NCBI RefSeq assembly: GCF_010915705.1
Contig: NZ_JAAIKE010000003.1
Span: 447,129 to 511,128, forward strand
DNA length: 64,000 nucleotides
DNA from: Pseudotabrizicola algicola
GTDB lineage: Bacteria > Pseudomonadota > Alphaproteobacteria > Rhodobacterales > Rhodobacteraceae
Direction: 5' to 3'
The notes beneath the pieces were generated by a model that made no database searches, had not been told where the DNA came from, and was given only the letters and a program-made list of their open reading frames with translations. A program made the position numbers and the translations under genes. Each line of letters starts with the position of its first letter. The first letter of the stretch is position 1. Positions 46,305 to 55,492 of this stretch are shown here, piece by piece.

Positions 46305-47888
46305 ATGTCTGCTTTGCGCGATGCGGCGATGAAATCGAAGGCCTGGCCCTTTGAAGAGGCGCGCGCCATTCTGAAACGCTATGAAAAGAAGGCACCTGAA
46401 AAGGGGTATGTGCTGTTCGAAACCGGCTATGGCCCCTCGGGCCTGCCGCATATCGGCACCTTCGGCGAGGTGGCGCGCACCACCATGATCCGCCGTGCCT
46501 TCGAGGTGATCAGCGACATCCCGACGCGCCTGATCTGCTTTTCCGACGATGTGGACGGCATGCGCAAGGTGCCCGAGAATGTGCCGCAGCAGGATATGCT
46601 GCGCCAGCACATGCAAAAGCCGCTGACGAGCGTTCCCGACCCCTATGGCGAGTTCGACAGCTTCGGCGCGCATAACAACGCCATGCTGCGCCGCTTCCTC
46701 GATACCTTCGGCTTCGAATATGAATTCATCTCGGCCACCGAATTCTACAAATCGGGCCGCTTTGACCAAACGCTGTTGCGCTGCGCCGAACGCTATGACG
46801 CGATCATGGCGATCATGCTGAAATCCCTGCGCGAAGAACGCCAGCAGACCTATTCGGCCTTCCTGCCGATCCACCCCGAAACGGGCCGCGTGCTCTATGT
46901 GCCGATGAAGAACGTCGATGCGGCGCGCGGCGAGATCACCTTCGATGACGAGGACGGGCGCGAATGGACGCTGCCGGTGACGGGCGGCCATGTGAAGCTG
47001 CAATGGAAGCCCGATTTCGGCGCCCGTTGGGCCGCGCTGGGGGTGGATTTCGAGATGTATGGCAAGGACCATTCCACCAACACCCCGATCTATGACGGCA
47101 TCTGCGAGGTGCTGGGCGGGCGCAAGCCCAACCACATGACCTATGAGCTGTTCCTCGACGACCAAGGCCAGAAGATCTCGAAGTCGAAAGGCAATGGCTT
47201 GACCATCGACGAATGGCTGACCTATGCCGCGACCGAGTCCCTGTCCTATTTCATGTATCAGAAGCCCAAGACGGCCAAGCGGATGCATTTCGACGTGATC
47301 CCGCGCGCGGTGGACGAATACCACCAGCAACTCCGCGCCTACCCCGATCAGGATGTCGAGGCGCAGGTCAACAACCCTGTCTGGCACATCCACGGGGGCC
47401 AGCCGCCCGAGTCGCGCATGGTGGTGCCCTTCTCGATGCTCCTGAACCTCGCCTCGGTGGCGGGGGCCAAGGATGCACGCGGCCTCTGGGGCTATATCCG
47501 CGCCTATGCGCCCGGGGCCTCGCCCGAAACCCACCCCGATCTCGATGCGGCGGCGGGCTATGCCGTGCGCTATTTTGCCGACAAGATCGCGCCGCACCGT
47601 GTGTTCCGCCTGCCCACCGATCAGGAACGCGCGGCGATGGAAGACCTGCGCGCAAGGCTTGCCGTCTGGGACGGCGGCAATGATGCCGACGCCTTGCAGA
47701 CCATGGTCTTCGCCGTCGGCAAGGAGCACGGCTTCGAGCCGCTGCGCGACTGGTTCAAGGCGCTCTACGAGGTGCTTCTCGGCGCCTCCGAAGGCCCGCG
47801 CTTTGGCGGCTTCGTGGCGCTCTACGGCGTGCCCGAAACCATCGCCCTGATCGACAAGGGGCTGGCGGGCGATTTCGTCAAGGCCTGA
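46305..47888 (+). CDS. lysS: Lysyl-tRNA synthetase, class I
   Basis: A 527-residue class I LysRS, the archaeal-like type that replaces the class II enzyme in many alphaproteobacteria. It has the HIGH motif as HIGT (49-52 in [14 protein letters not shown]) and the KMSKS motif as KISKSKGNG. The C-terminal helical anticodon-binding part follows. Three in-frame starts exist (46272, 46296, 46305); 46305 has AAGGA at 8 bp and the family-like MSALRDAA. Divergent from the TerB-like gene. Confidence 0.95.
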   Translation: MSALRDAAMKSKAWPFEEARAILKRYEKKAPEKGYVLFETGYGPSGLPHIGTFGEVARTTMIRRAFEVISDIPTRLICFSDDVDGMRKVPENVPQQDMLRQHMQKPLTSVPDPYGEFDSFGAHNNAMLRRFLDTFGFEYEFISATEFYKSGRFDQTLLRCAERYDAIMAIMLKSLREERQQTYSAFLPIHPETGRVLYVPMKNVDAARGEITFDDEDGREWTLPVTGGHVKLQWKPDFGARWAALGVDFEMYGKDHSTNTPIYDGICEVLGGRKPNHMTYELFLDDQGQKISKSKGNGLTIDEWLTYAATESLSYFMYQKPKTAKRMHFDVIPRAVDEYHQQLRAYPDQDVEAQVNNPVWHIHGGQPPESRMVVPFSMLLNLASVAGAKDARGLWGYIRAYAPGASPETHPDLDAAAGYAVRYFADKIAPHRVFRLPTDQERAAMEDLRARLAVWDGGNDADALQTMVFAVGKEHGFEPLRDWFKALYEVLLGASEGPRFGGFVALYGVPETIALIDKGLAGDFVKA

Positions 47889-47940
47889 CCGGCGGCACGG
47901 TCAAGACAGCGGCGTCAAGACAGCACCGTCACGACCATTG

Positions 47941-47963
47941 ACCGGGCGCCCGCCCGGTCTAGC
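47941..47963 (+). terminator. Short hairpin after lysS
   Basis: ACCGGGCG pairs with CGCCCGGT (8 bp, 2-nt loop in the primary reading). It lies 52 bp behind lysS and upstream of the next gene; no clear T-run. Confidence 0.4.
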
Positions 47964-48001
47964 TTCCATCGCGGGGACGTCTTTGCGAAAGGAATTGGGC
48001 C

Positions 48002-48400
48002 ATGCGCCTTTTTGCCGGACTGCTGACCGCTGCTTTCCTTGCCTCTGCCGCAATGGCACAGGAAGACCCGATCCAGCAAACCATCCAGAACCAGCTGAAC
48101 GCGCTGAAAGCGGATGATTTCGCCACTGCCTTCAGCTTCGCCAGCCCGACCATAAAAGGCATCTTCGGCACCCCCGACAGATTTGGCATGATGGTGCGGC
48201 AGGGCTATCCCATGGTGCATCGCCCCGGGACGGTCAAAATGCTCGAGTTGCGCGAGGTTGCGGGCAATCTCTGGCAACGGGTGATGATCACCGACGAACA
48301 GGGCCGGACCCATCTGCTTGATTATCAGATGATCGAAACGGCCGATGGTTGGCAGATCAACGGCGTGCAGTTGCTGCCATCAGTGGGTGTGGGCGCCTGA
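48002..48400 (+). CDS. Exported DUF4864-family protein
   Basis: A 132-residue secreted protein, signal peptide about 1-19 ending AMAQ. The mature part (ALKADDFATAFSFASPTIKGIFGTPDRFGMMVRQGYPMV) is a cystatin/NTF2-like fold known as DUF4864 in Rhodobacteraceae. Function unknown. It has AAAGGAATTGGGCC upstream. Confidence 0.85.
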   Translation: MRLFAGLLTAAFLASAAMAQEDPIQQTIQNQLNALKADDFATAFSFASPTIKGIFGTPDRFGMMVRQGYPMVHRPGTVKMLELREVAGNLWQRVMITDEQGRTHLLDYQMIETADGWQINGVQLLPSVGVGA

Positions 48401-48404
48401 AGCA

Positions 48405-48492
48405 TGGGGGCTCTGCCCCCAAACCCCCGGGATATTTATGAACAGATGAAATCCGTAGTCACCTGTTCCTAAATATCCCCGCCGGAGGCTCC
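48405..48492. repeat. Inverted-repeat element between DUF4864 gene and purK
   Basis: Contains GGGGGC-TCT-GCCCCC and then a 17-bp inverted repeat, GGGATATTTATGAACAG ... CTGTTCCTAAATATCCC, with one mismatch and a loop of about 20 nt. It ends in CCCGCCGGAGGC, as does the element at 28609-28629. The two genes converge here, so it may act as a bidirectional terminator. I recall these words as frequent in Rhodobacteraceae spacers. Confidence 0.65.
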
Positions 48493-48579
48493 TGCCTTCG
48501 CCGCCCGTGCGCGGACGAAAATTGCGGCGTGGCAACGCCGTCCAAGGGGGCTCGATGCCCCCGCGGACGGCCCCTGTGC

Positions 48580-49656
48580 TCAGGTCAGGCCGCGGATCAC
48601 GCGGTTGACGTGGCCCATCTTGCGTCCCTGCTTGACCTCGGACTTGCCGTACAGATGGATCTGGCAGTTGCGCTCGCGGGAGAGGCCGGGCACGCGGTCG
48701 ACGTCACTGCCGATCAGGTTCTCCATCACCACATCCGCATAGCGCGATCCGTCGCCAAGCGGCCAGCCCGCGATGGCGCGGATGTGCTGCTCGAACTGGT
48801 CCACGGCGCAGCCGGCCTGCGTCCAGTGGCCGGAGTTGTGCACGCGGGGGGCGATCTCGTTGACGATCAGCCCCTGCGGGGTCACGAAAAGCTCTACCCC
48901 CATCACGCCGACATAGTCGAGCGCGTTCAGGATGCGGGCGGCGATCAGCACCGCATCGGTGCGCTGCCCGGGCGACAGGCGGGCGGGAAGGGTGGTGGTG
49001 TGCAGGATGCCCGCACGGTGCACGTTTTCGCCCGGATCATAGCAGGCGACCGAGCCATCCAGCCCGCGCGCGGCGATGACCGAGACTTCGTGGCTGAAGT
49101 CGATGAAGCCTTCCAGCACCGCCTCGGCCCCGGCCATCGCCTCCCATGCGGCGGGCGCATCCTCGGACGTCATGATCCGCGCCTGACCCTTGCCATCATA
49201 GCCGAGACGGGTGGTCTTCAGGATGGCGGGTGTGCCGATCCGCTCCAGCGCCTGCTCCAGCGCGGCCAGATCCGTTACCCGCGCATAGGGCGCGGTCTGC
49301 AGGCCGAGGCCGGTCAGGAAGTCTTTTTCCGCCACCCGTTCCTGGCTGACGGCAAGGGCGCGGCGGTTCGGGCGGATCGGGCGCAGCGCCTCCAGCGCGT
49401 CTAGCGAGGCGGTCGGGACGTTCTCGAATTCATAGGTGATGACATCGACGCTTTGGGCAAAGGCGCGCAGCGCGGCAAGGTCCTCATAGGGGGCCGTGGT
49501 CACCTGTGCCGCGACATGCCCCGCCGGAGGGGCCGCCCCCGGCTCGTAGATATGGCACTGAAAGCCGAGGCGGCTGGCCGCGACCGAGAGCATGCGGCCG
49601 AGCTGGCCGCCGCCGAGAATGCCGATCGTGGCACCGGGGCGCAGCGGTTCAGTCAT
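48580..49656 (-). CDS. purK: N5-carboxyaminoimidazole ribonucleotide synthase PurK
   Basis: PurK carboxylates AIR with bicarbonate and ATP in purine synthesis. 358 residues, ATP-grasp fold: N-terminal [12 protein letters not shown], then [39 protein letters not shown]. The ATG at 49656 begins [17 protein letters not shown]; its first bases overlap the purE stop by 8 bp, so the two are translated from one message. Confidence 0.96.
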   Translation of the reverse strand: MTEPLRPGATIGILGGGQLGRMLSVAASRLGFQCHIYEPGAAPPAGHVAAQVTTAPYEDLAALRAFAQSVDVITYEFENVPTASLDALEALRPIRPNRRALAVSQERVAEKDFLTGLGLQTAPYARVTDLAALEQALERIGTPAILKTTRLGYDGKGQARIMTSEDAPAAWEAMAGAEAVLEGFIDFSHEVSVIAARGLDGSVACYDPGENVHRAGILHTTTLPARLSPGQRTDAVLIAARILNALDYVGVMGVELFVTPQGLIVNEIAPRVHNSGHWTQAGCAVDQFEQHIRAIAGWPLGDGSRYADVVMENLIGSDVDRVPGLSRERNCQIHLYGKSEVKQGRKMGHVNRVIRGLT

Positions 49657-50134
49657 CCTTCGGCTCCTCGGGAATGCTGGCCGACAGGGCCGCGCGCCAT
49701 GCGTCCAGCCGTTCGGCAAGGGCAGGGTCCATCAGCGCAAGGATGCCCGCCGCCATCAGCCCCGCATTGGCCGCGCCCGCCGCGCCGATGGCCATGGTCG
49801 CCACCGGATAGCCCTTGGGCATCTGTACGATGGAATAGAGGCTGTCGACCCCCGACAGCGCCTTGGTCTGCACCGGCACGCCGATCACCGGCACCCGCGT
49901 CTTGCTGGCCATCATGCCCGGCAGATGCGCAGCGCCGCCCGCCCCTGCGATGATGACCTTCAGCCCGCGGCCCGCCGCCTCGCGCCCGTAGGACCACAGC
50001 CGGTCGGGCGTGCGATGGGCGCTGACGATCTTGGCCTCATAGGAAATGCCAAGCGCATCAAGGATCAGCGCGGCCTCCTTCATGGTCGGCCAGTCGCTTT
50101 GCGACCCCATGATGATTCCGACGTCAGTGGTCAT
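49649..50134 (-). CDS. purE: N5-CAIR mutase PurE
   Basis: PurE converts N5-CAIR to CAIR. 161 residues with the class I signature [21 protein letters not shown] and [20 protein letters not shown] stands 5 bp before the ATG at 50134; the ATG at 50146 has no such site. It is the first gene of the purE-purK pair. Confidence 0.96.
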   Translation of the reverse strand: MTTDVGIIMGSQSDWPTMKEAALILDALGISYEAKIVSAHRTPDRLWSYGREAAGRGLKVIIAGAGGAAHLPGMMASKTRVPVIGVPVQTKALSGVDSLYSIVQMPKGYPVATMAIGAAGAANAGLMAAGILALMDPALAERLDAWRAALSASIPEEPKDD

Positions 50135-50198
50135 GCGCGCCTCCATATGATGGGGCGCGCTTACGACAGGTCAGGCTCTGGCGCAAGGGTTTGGCGGG

Positions 50199-50417
50199 TC
50201 AGGCGATGATGTCGGGGATCAACTGATCTTCGATCTTCACGATCTGGTCCTTCAGCGACAGCTTTTGCTTTTTCAACCGCCGCAGGGTCAACTGGTCGGG
50301 GCGGCCGGTTTCTTCCAGCGCATGAATCGCGGCATCAAGATCGCGATGCTCGCGCCGGAGCACTTCCAGCCGGATCTTGAGCATATCTTCGAAGTTGAGT
50401 TCGCTGGGCGCGTTCAT
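50199..50417 (-). CDS. YdcH/DUF465 small coiled-coil protein
   Basis: A 72-residue protein with two helices: LEVLRREHRDLDAAIHALE and LTLRRLKKQKLSLKDQIVKIE, the DUF465 (YdcH) pattern. Role unknown. The start at 50417 (MNAPSELNFED) is supported by the promoter at 50477-50505. A longer reading would run through that promoter. Confidence 0.85.
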   Translation of the reverse strand: MNAPSELNFEDMLKIRLEVLRREHRDLDAAIHALEETGRPDQLTLRRLKKQKLSLKDQIVKIEDQLIPDIIA

Positions 50418-50476
50418 GGTGTTCGCTTGCTGGCTAGGGAAGGCAGGGGCTGAGTCGTCAGGGACGCTTCCTTTTG

Positions 50477-50505
50477 AATATAGTGATTCTTTGACCATGC
50501 GGCAA
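50477..50505 (-). promoter_or_regulatory. Sigma-70 promoter of the DUF465 gene
   Basis: On the minus strand TTGCCG (50505-50500), 17 bp, TATATT (50482-50477). Ideal spacing and good hexamers; leader about 50 nt. Confidence 0.7.
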
Positions 50506-50561
50506 AGATTTTGCGCCCTTTTGCTGCGCATTCGCTGGATTCGCCTCTGGCTGGCGGCGCA

Positions 50562-50590
50562 GGCCCCGCCACAGCGCCCGCGGCGGGGCC
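50562..50590. repeat. GC hairpin upstream of the hsp20 promoter
   Basis: GGCCCCGCC pairs with GGCGGGGCC (9 bp, 11-nt loop) immediately before the heat-shock promoter. It may insulate the two divergent promoters; role unproven. Confidence 0.4.
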
Positions 50591-50595
50591 ATGCC

Positions 50596-50624
50596 CTTGC
50601 AGGCTGCGTCAATGCGCCCCATAT
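50596..50624 (+). promoter_or_regulatory. RpoH (sigma-32) promoter of hsp20
   Basis: CTTGCA (50596-50601), 15 bp, CCCCATAT (50617-50624). This matches the heat-shock sigma consensus (CTTGAA-N13-15-CCCCATnT) very closely. The transcription start would be near 50631, about 68 nt before the hsp20 ATG. Confidence 0.8.
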
Positions 50625-50698
50625 TTCAGATATGGCGGGTCGCCTGTGAAAGGGGCCTGCCGCAGATCATGTCGCTTTTTGAAAAGGGCATCTCACAG

Positions 50699-51112
50699 AT
50701 GACGAAACTGAGCTTTGGGGCGCACCCGTTCCTTTTGGGGTTTGAACAACTGGAACGGCTGGTCGAGCGCACGGCGAAATCCGCCGGTGAGGGCTACCCC
50801 CCGTTCAACATCGAAGCCACGGCCGACAACGCCTACCGCATCACGCTCGCCGTGGCGGGGTTCCGCGAGGATGATCTGGCGATCACCGTCGAGGACCGCC
50901 AGCTTGTGGTGCGCGGGCGCCAGCCCGATGACACACAAGACCGTGTGTTCCTGCATCGGGGGATTGCCGCGCGGGCCTTTCAACGCAGCTTTGTCTTGGC
51001 GGATGGTGTGGAGGTGGCCGGGGCCAGCATGGATCACGGGCTGCTGCACATTGATCTGAAGCGATCGGTGCCGGATGCGGTGGTGCAGACCATCCGCATC
51101 GGGCGAGGATAA
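50699..51112 (+). CDS. Small heat-shock protein, Hsp20 family
   Basis: A 137-residue alpha-crystallin-domain chaperone. YPPFNIEATADNAYRITLAVAGF (about 36-58) opens the domain, and the later strands include LVVRGRQ and GIAARAFQRSFVLADGVEV, ending with MDHGLLHIDLKR. An IRIG near the end may act as the IxI motif. An earlier ATG at 50669 is possible. The RpoH-type promoter and the adjacent DUF1150 gene fit the standard alphaproteobacterial heat-shock pair. Confidence 0.92.
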   Translation: MTKLSFGAHPFLLGFEQLERLVERTAKSAGEGYPPFNIEATADNAYRITLAVAGFREDDLAITVEDRQLVVRGRQPDDTQDRVFLHRGIAARAFQRSFVLADGVEVAGASMDHGLLHIDLKRSVPDAVVQTIRIGRG

Positions 51113-51133
51113 CCGGATAAGGAGTCGTCTTTC

Positions 51134-51361
51134 ATGAACAGTCCCTTCAAGGCCATTGCTGCCCCGCAAAGCCCGATCGTTTATGTGCGCCCTGTCACCG
51201 TGGCAGACCTGCCCGAAGACCTGCGCGAGCAGATCGGCGATGTCGAAACGGTCTATTCGGTGCATCGGCCCGATGGCGCGCGTCTGGCGCTCGTGCGTGA
51301 CCGCAATCTGGCGTTTTCGCTGGCGCGGCAGAACGATCTGGCCCCCGTCAGCGCCCATTAG
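51134..51361 (+). CDS. DUF1150-domain protein
   Basis: A 75-residue protein with PIVYVRPVTVADLPEDLREQ and SVHRPDGARLALVRDRNLAFSLARQNDLAPVSAH, the DUF1150 pattern. It follows hsp20 by 21 bp with ATAAGGAG upstream, so it is on the heat-shock transcript. Function unknown. Confidence 0.9.
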   Translation: MNSPFKAIAAPQSPIVYVRPVTVADLPEDLREQIGDVETVYSVHRPDGARLALVRDRNLAFSLARQNDLAPVSAH

Positions 51362-51390
51362 CGCCCATTAGCCCCCCTTCAGCGCCCATT
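51351..51390. repeat. Micro-repeat agcgcccatt at DUF1150 end
   Basis: The decamer agcgcccatt occurs at the DUF1150 stop (51351-51360), immediately again at 51361-51370 as tagcgcccatt, and once more near 51380. It duplicates the stop-codon region. Probably slippage; no function seen. Confidence 0.6.
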
Positions 51391-52407
51391 CGGCCGCAGC
51401 GTGCGCGCTTCGCGGGCGCGCAGGCTAGGGCGGGCGCTGGGGCCATAACTGTCAGGATGCCGGGCCAGTTCGGGGAACAGGCCCAGCACCTCGTCCCGCG
51501 TGGCCTGCCCCAGAACGGTCAGGCTGTAGGCGCCGGGATGGAAACTCTCCGTGGCGATGCCTTCTGAAAACACCAGTTCGTGCTGGTCGAACAGCAAATG
51601 CACATACTCCACCTCGGCGCAGGGGTGGAGCCGTATGGTGCCGCCGTTCACCAGATGCGCGGCCGCCACCAGCACCTCGGACGCGCCGAACATCAGTTCC
51701 GCGCGCCAGTCCGCCAGCATGATGCGGTGCTGTTGCGACAGCAGCAGATCACGGCTGTTGCCAAGCGCCCCCGCGCTGATCAGCACGGGGGCCGCCGCCC
51801 CGTGACCGGCCACACGGCGGTGCGCGATCCAGCGCAGCGGGCGAAAGCCGTGATCGACGGTCAGCACCAGATCTCCGGGCAGCAGGGTTTCCACCGCGAC
51901 CAGCCCCTCCTTGGTGTGGATCAGCGTTCCGGCGACAAAGCACAAGAACGCCTCGTCGCGGGTCGAGACAAAGCTGTGGCTGTAGTCGACATTGTCGAAC
52001 TGTCCCAGACGCAGGGACGTGACCTTCTTGTAATGCAGGTCGGGCGGAATCTGGTCGTCACGGATGCGCACCATATAGGTGCCATCCTCCAGCAGCCAGA
52101 CGGCGAAATCGACCTGATAGGTGATGCCGTTCGCCACCATCGTGCCGCCGCGATAGGCGGCAAGTTCCCGCACACTATAGATCCTCTCGTTGATGATGAC
52201 CCGGTCATTCGACGTGGTCGAGCCGTCATCCGTATCGGTATCGGCGATGCGGTCATCGCCTTCGGGGTCGCGCCAGGTGATCAGGGTGATCGTGCGCGGA
52301 TCGATCGACAAACCGTTGCCGCGCGCATCAAGATTGTTCTGGCTGGTCGCGTTATACCCGGGCCACAGCGATGTGACATGCCAAGCCCAGCTGTTTGTGT
52401 CTGTCAT
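51379..52407 (-). CDS. Hint (Hedgehog/intein)-domain protein
   Basis: A 342-residue protein. The N-terminal 150 residues are a beta-rich, Asp-rich segment (DPEGDDRIADTDTDDGS). The Hint domain starts at Cys156 in LCFVAGTLIHTKEGLVAVETLLPGDLVLTVDHGF and continues to LLLSQQHRIML, with the conserved QQHR block. Such domains cleave or splice themselves in hedgehogs and inteins; in Rhodobacteraceae similar proteins are common and usually carry no partner C-extein, so cleavage rather than splicing is possible. No secretion signal is visible. Confidence 0.85.
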   Translation of the reverse strand: MTDTNSWAWHVTSLWPGYNATSQNNLDARGNGLSIDPRTITLITWRDPEGDDRIADTDTDDGSTTSNDRVIINERIYSVRELAAYRGGTMVANGITYQVDFAVWLLEDGTYMVRIRDDQIPPDLHYKKVTSLRLGQFDNVDYSHSFVSTRDEAFLCFVAGTLIHTKEGLVAVETLLPGDLVLTVDHGFRPLRWIAHRRVAGHGAAAPVLISAGALGNSRDLLLSQQHRIMLADWRAELMFGASEVLVAAAHLVNGGTIRLHPCAEVEYVHLLFDQHELVFSEGIATESFHPGAYSLTVLGQATRDEVLGLFPELARHPDSYGPSARPSLRAREARTLRPNGR

Positions 52408-52569
52408 CGCCTGCCGTTCTGTCCTTTCCCTCGGGTCTCCCTGTCCGAAATCTGGCAGGTCCGCGTTTCGAACCGGTTAAGGACACCTCGCCTGCACCAG
52501 CGGGCAGGAACCTTTGCAGCCTATGTGCGTTGATTTGCTGACTTCAGATTGCGCAACGGGAGATTGAGC

Positions 52570-53139
52570 ATGACCGCACAGAACAGCAGCCCCACCTTCA
52601 CCGCCGACGATCTGCGCCTGCTCGATCAGGACGAAGCAAAGCTGGTCGAAGTGGCACGGCGCGGCGGGCTGGACCGTCTGGGCCAGTCCGAACTGACCGA
52701 AACGGTCCAGCGTCTGCGGGACCGCCGTGACCGCGCGCGTGACATTGCCAACCGCCAGCGCCGCGAAGCGCGGGGCAAGGCCGACCCGTCGGGCGTCGCG
52801 CCCGCGCAGCGCAATGACGGCACCGAAGGCAAGGCGCGGGTGCTGGGCATGGCGCTTGACCTCCTCACTCAGGAGCGTGACCGCAGGGCCAAGGGCGATG
52901 AGACCGCCGCGCAGTCCCCCACTCAGCAAGAGCTTGCCCAGAAGGCTCTCGCGCTCAAGCAGTCGGGCCAGTCCGGCGCGGAAGCGCAGGACAAGGGCGG
53001 CCCCCTCCACCCGCAAGACCCCGAGGCCGATCCGGGCAAGGGCGCGCTGGCCGATCAGGCCCGCAACATCGCGCCGTCAGGGGCCTTGGACCACGGCGGC
53101 GAACTGCCCTCGCGCGAACGCTCGCGCACCCGCTACTGA
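52570..53139 (+). CDS. Unknown charged helical protein
   Basis: A 189-residue protein starting MTAQNSSPTFTADDLRLLDQ. Residues 20-68 form a highly charged helix (LDRLGQSELTETVQRLRDRRDRARDIANRQRREARGK). The middle and end are Gln/Gly/Pro-rich and probably disordered. No family is recognised. The ATG at 52570 follows GATTGAGC, a weak ribosome-binding site. It is convergent with the redoxin-hydroxylase gene. Confidence 0.72.
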   Translation: MTAQNSSPTFTADDLRLLDQDEAKLVEVARRGGLDRLGQSELTETVQRLRDRRDRARDIANRQRREARGKADPSGVAPAQRNDGTEGKARVLGMALDLLTQERDRRAKGDETAAQSPTQQELAQKALALKQSGQSGAEAQDKGGPLHPQDPEADPGKGALADQARNIAPSGALDHGGELPSRERSRTRY

Positions 53140-54248
53140 TCTTGCGCCTTGGTCGCGGCTTCGGCCGCGTCCAGCGCATGCAGGTTTGCCTGACGGATTT
53201 TCGCGGCTGCATCGTCGTAGAGGAACGGCAGAAACGCATAGCGCCGCCCGCGCGTCACCGTCGACACGCGGTGCAGCAGCGAGCAGGAAAACACCACCGC
53301 CCCGCCCGGAGGGGCCTTGAAACTGCGCGGCCCGTATTCCGGAAAGCTGACCTCGCCGCCTTCGAAATCCTCGTTCAGATTGATCGACACGGCAAAGCGG
53401 CGATGCGCGGTGCCTGTTGTGGTATTGTCGCGGTGCGGGGCGAAATGCCCGCCCTCGGCGGCGTCATAGCAAGAGACGATATAGCGTTCCATCCGCGTGA
53501 CATGGAACTGGTGGGCCTTGGCGATCTGCGGCACCACCCGCCGCACGAACCGCGCCTGCAGGGCAGCAATCAGATCGGGGTCGTTCAGCGTGATGTCGCG
53601 GCGGCTCTTGTGGCTGCGGTCTTTCATGCCGATGGTCTTGCCATCCACCTCGCGCATGAAGCCCGATTCCTCGCCCCCCTGCGCGTCGTAAAGGCCGATC
53701 AGGTGGCGGCACAGGTCCGGCTCGAACACATTCGGCAGATAGAGGATCGGGGCCTGCAATTCCGGTCCGGCAAAGCGGGCAGGGGGTGGCAGGCTGGCGA
53801 CATAACCGATCACCTCGGCGGCTTGGCTTCCCTCTTTCTGGAACGGCACCACCTTCAGCACCCGCATCGTCGGGTCGGTCACCACCCAGAGCGGGCTGCG
53901 CCGATCGCCCTGCGCCGCGCCGTAAAGGCGGCTGGCGGTCAGGTCACTGTCCCAGATGAAGCGGCGGCCGGGGATCTGGTTTGACAAGCGCGCTTCATCC
54001 TGCGGGTCTGACGAGATGCCGAAAAAGCTGGCGTGGGTGTCGTCGAACACATCGGGCCGCGACAGGGCTGCGGCAACCGCCTCTTGCGCCTGCGGCACGT
54101 CAAGGCTGTGAAAGAAGCACAGGACCAGATAGCGCCCTGCTGCCGTGTCGATCGCATAGCGCGGATTTGTGGCCGAGCGTTGGGTGAAGGACGGCGCCGG
54201 ATCACCCGGCGTGAGGATGACGGGGGGTGGCAGGGTGGCTTGGGTCAT
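53133..54248 (-). CDS. Redoxin-like domain fused to a 2OG-Fe(II) prolyl hydroxylase domain
   Basis: A 371-residue two-domain protein. Residues 10-155 are peroxiredoxin-like (LTPGDPAPSFTQ, RYLVLCFFHSLDVP, FFGISSDP, SPLWVVTDPTMRVLKV), but the peroxidatic TxxC is missing at the expected place (only Cys44). Residues 165-350 are a prolyl-4-hydroxylase-type dioxygenase: iron ligands His272 and Asp274 in HFAPHRDN, distal His326 in SCSLLHRVS, and Arg335/336 for 2-oxoglutarate. The target is unknown. The last 7 bp of the gene overlap the end of the convergent neighbour. Confidence 0.9.
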   Translation of the reverse strand: MTQATLPPPVILTPGDPAPSFTQRSATNPRYAIDTAAGRYLVLCFFHSLDVPQAQEAVAAALSRPDVFDDTHASFFGISSDPQDEARLSNQIPGRRFIWDSDLTASRLYGAAQGDRRSPLWVVTDPTMRVLKVVPFQKEGSQAAEVIGYVASLPPPARFAGPELQAPILYLPNVFEPDLCRHLIGLYDAQGGEESGFMREVDGKTIGMKDRSHKSRRDITLNDPDLIAALQARFVRRVVPQIAKAHQFHVTRMERYIVSCYDAAEGGHFAPHRDNTTTGTAHRRFAVSINLNEDFEGGEVSFPEYGPRSFKAPPGGAVVFSCSLLHRVSTVTRGRRYAFLPFLYDDAAAKIRQANLHALDAAEAATKAQDQ

Positions 54249-54377
54249 TGCACCTGTTCAGACAAAGGGACGGGGGCGCAAGACTGAAAGCCACCGCCCG
54301 GCGGGTCAACCGGGCGGCGGGCTGTTTTTCCCCGGCCTGTGCGATTGTGCAACGCCCTCGCGGGACGGGCGCCGTGC

Positions 54378-55340
54378 TTATTCGGCGGCCTTCAGTTCCG
54401 CATCCTGCGCAGCGAGGAACCGCTCGGCATCCAGCGCCGCCATGCAGCCCATACCGGCGCTGGTCACCGCCTGACGGTAGACATGGTCGGTCAGATCGCC
54501 TGCGGCAAAGACGCCCGGAATGGTGGTGCGGGTCGTGCCCGGCTCGACCGTCACATAGCCGCCCGAATGCAGTTCCAGCTGGTCCTTGACCAGTTCCGAG
54601 GCGGGCGCATGGCCGATGGCCACGAAAAAGCCGTGGCAGGGCACGTCCTTGACCTCGCCGGTCAGCAGGTTGCGGGTGCGCACGGCGGTGACGGAAAGCG
54701 GGGCCTCGTCGCCCAGAATCTCGGTCACTTCCGAATTCCACAGCATCTCGATCTTGGGGTGCTTGAACAGCCGGTCCTGCATGATCTTTTCCGCGCGCAG
54801 GGTGTCGCGGCGATGGATCAGCGTCACCTTGGTGGCAAAATTGGTCAGGAACAGCGCCTCTTCCACCGCCGTATTGCCGCCGCCGATCACCACGACTTCC
54901 TTGCCGCGATAGAAGAAGCCGTCACAGGTGGCGCAGGCCGACACGCCAAAGCCCTTGAACTTCTCCTCGCTCGGCAGGCCCAGCCATTTGGCCTGCGCGC
55001 CGGTGGCAAGGATCACCGCATCGGCGGTGAAGGTGGTGCCGGAATCGGCCTTGGCGACGAAGGGGCGCTGCGACAGGTCCAGCGACGAGATGTAATCGCT
55101 GATGATCTCGGCCCCCATCGCCTGCGCATGCTCCTGCATCCGCACCATCAGGTCGGGGCCTTGCACATGGGTGTCGCCCGGCCAGTTTTCCACCTCGGTC
55201 GTGATCGTCAACTGCCCGCCGGGTTGCAGACCCTGCACCAGAATGGGGTTCAGCATGGCGCGGGCCGAATAGACCGCCGCCGTATACCCGGCCGGACCGG
55301 AGCCGATGATCAGAACGCGCGTGTGCCGGGTGTTGGTCAT
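54378..55340 (-). CDS. trxB: Thioredoxin reductase
   Basis: TrxB, 320 residues, reduces thioredoxin with NADPH. FAD motif IIGSGPAGYTAA, NADPH motif VIGGGNTAVEEA, redox pair CATC (Cys136, Cys139) and the second FAD motif GVFAAGDLTDHVYRQ are all present. It is divergent from an Lrp-family regulator, with a palindrome in the 200-bp spacer. Confidence 0.96.
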   Translation of the reverse strand: MTNTRHTRVLIIGSGPAGYTAAVYSARAMLNPILVQGLQPGGQLTITTEVENWPGDTHVQGPDLMVRMQEHAQAMGAEIISDYISSLDLSQRPFVAKADSGTTFTADAVILATGAQAKWLGLPSEEKFKGFGVSACATCDGFFYRGKEVVVIGGGNTAVEEALFLTNFATKVTLIHRRDTLRAEKIMQDRLFKHPKIEMLWNSEVTEILGDEAPLSVTAVRTRNLLTGEVKDVPCHGFFVAIGHAPASELVKDQLELHSGGYVTVEPGTTRTTIPGVFAAGDLTDHVYRQAVTSAGMGCMAALDAERFLAAQDAELKAAE

Positions 55341-55476
55341 GATATCCCCAAGTTTTCTGTGCGGCTTTCATATAGGCCGTCAAAGCCAGAGCGAAAAGCC
55401 CAGAGTTCGCCGCGCTTTCCGGCAGGCATCGGGCCAAATGGGTCGCACAACAGTTGATTTGCGAAATATTCCTGCG

Positions 55477-55492
55477 CAATGTTGAAACATTG
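55477..55492. promoter_or_regulatory. CAATGTT-GA-AACATTG palindrome in the trxB-lrp spacer
   Basis: A perfect 7-2-7 dyad located 49 bp before the lrp ATG and 136 bp before trxB. Lrp/AsnC proteins bind such AT-containing dyads and commonly repress their own gene, so it is a likely operator for the adjacent regulator. A possible -35 (TTGATT, 55454-55459) lies just upstream. Confidence 0.55.
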
